Shown here one piece after another: positions 13,621-14,061 of a stretch of 14,061 nucleotides of DNA. The DNA lies in contig DHHE01000189.1 of NCBI GenBank assembly GCA_002403115.1, forward strand, positions 763 through 14,823, written 5' to 3'. The stretch's first letter is position 1. Each line of letters begins with the position of its first letter. A model generated the notes under the pieces. That model saw only the letters and a list, made by a program, of their open reading frames with translations. It was not told where the DNA came from and searched no databases. The position numbers and the translations under genes are program-made. Origin of the DNA: a bacterium UBP2_UBA4780. GTDB taxonomy: Bacteria > Edwardsbacteria > AC1 > EtOH8.

Positions 13621-13636
13621 GATGAAATGTAAACTC

Positions 13637-14061
13637 ATGCGCTACCGAGACGCAGGGGTTGACATAGACGCCGGGGCCGAGTCGGTCCGCCGGATCAAGT
13701 CCATAGCCCGGTCGACATTCAATAAGAATGTCCTGTCCGGCATCGGGGGCTTCGGTGGTCTGTTCGACGGGCGGCTCCGCGGCTACCGTGAGCCGGTCCT
13801 GGTAAGCTCCTGCGACGGGGTGGGCACCAAGCTCAAGGTGGCCGTCATGGCCGGCGTCCACCACACGGTGGGCCAGGACCTGGTGAACCACTGCGTCAAC
13901 GACATCCTGGCGCAGGGGGCGCGGCCCCTGTTCTTCATGGACTACGCGGCCTTCGGCAGGCTCGACCCGAAGGTGCTGGAGTCGGTGGTCTCCGGGTTCG
14001 CCAGGGCCTGCCGGGAGAACGGATGCTCGCTCATCGGAGGGGAGACGGCCGAGATGCCGGG
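13637..14061 (+). CDS. purM: Phosphoribosylformylglycinamidine cyclo-ligase (AIR synthetase), 5' part
   Basis: The first 141 codons are present and the gene runs off the window end. PurM closes FGAM to AIR with ATP in purine synthesis. The N-terminus RYRDAGVDIDAG is characteristic, followed by GIGGFGGLF, SSCDGVGTK (residues 57-65; usually S-V-D-G-V-G-T-K), DLVNHCVNDILAQGARPLFFMDY (from about D80) and GGETAEMPG at the window edge. I chose ATG 13637 because GC-rich, family-like sequence begins there. An in-frame ATG at 13622 would add five residues encoded by AT-rich bases that look like part of the preceding insertion. Neither has a good ribosome-binding site, perhaps because the insertion displaced it. 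Confidence 0.95.
   Translation, partial: MRYRDAGVDIDAGAESVRRIKSIARSTFNKNVLSGIGGFGGLFDGRLRGYREPVLVSSCDGVGTKLKVAVMAGVHHTVGQDLVNHCVNDILAQGARPLFFMDYAAFGRLDPKVLESVVSGFARACRENGCSLIGGETAEMP

Overview
The window is GC-rich bacterial chromosome (about 65% G+C by eye), with every recognisable gene on the + strand. It carries pantothenate, peptidoglycan-precursor, ribosome-silencing, tRNA-charging and purine genes, plus a tungsten-type aldehyde:ferredoxin oxidoreductase. This suggests an anaerobic or facultative bacterium with an outer membrane. I cannot place it in a phylum. No rRNA, tRNA, CRISPR array, integrase or transposase is visible.

Layout. (1) 1-399: non-coding, with interleaved inverted repeats, one strong hairpin (284-319) and a weak promoter. 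(2) 400-4386: a redox cassette of a 16-cysteine polyferredoxin, a tungsten aldehyde oxidoreductase, an exported SagB/ThcOx-type nitroreductase and an exported protein of unknown function. Most stop/start junctions are tight. (3) 4422-6650: a promoter, then panB, a 104-bp palindromic repeat, panC and panD. (4) 6647-8915: a stand-alone GlmU-type uridylyltransferase domain, a membrane-anchored LytR_C protein, rsfS, and a small-multidrug-export-family membrane protein, all overlapping or nearly so. (5) 8943-10577: argS. (6) 10578 to about 11640: a sharply AT-rich island (about 25-30% G+C) with three small unrecognised genes in an operon-like arrangement. (7) About 11649-12314: a class I SAM methyltransferase with host-like composition but no canonical start codon. 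(8) 12316-13620: a second low-G+C gene (about 35-38%) encoding a putative lipoprotein with HEAT-like repeats. (9) From 13637 to the window end: the 5' part of purM, again GC-rich.

How the genes work together. The polyferredoxin and AOR probably form an AorAB-like complex that oxidises aldehydes and passes electrons through a chain of [4Fe-4S] clusters. PanB, PanC and PanD together supply two arms of pantothenate synthesis: ketopantoate, beta-alanine and their condensation. PanE/IlvC-type reductase is not in the window.

The most unusual points are these. First, two compositionally foreign insertions lie cleanly between host genes on either side of the methyltransferase, without any recombinase. 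Second, several genes have an open frame and a good Shine-Dalgarno sequence that point to CTG, ATT or ATA starts, or to a single-base assembly error. Third, the redox cassette pairs a cytoplasmic AOR with two exported proteins.
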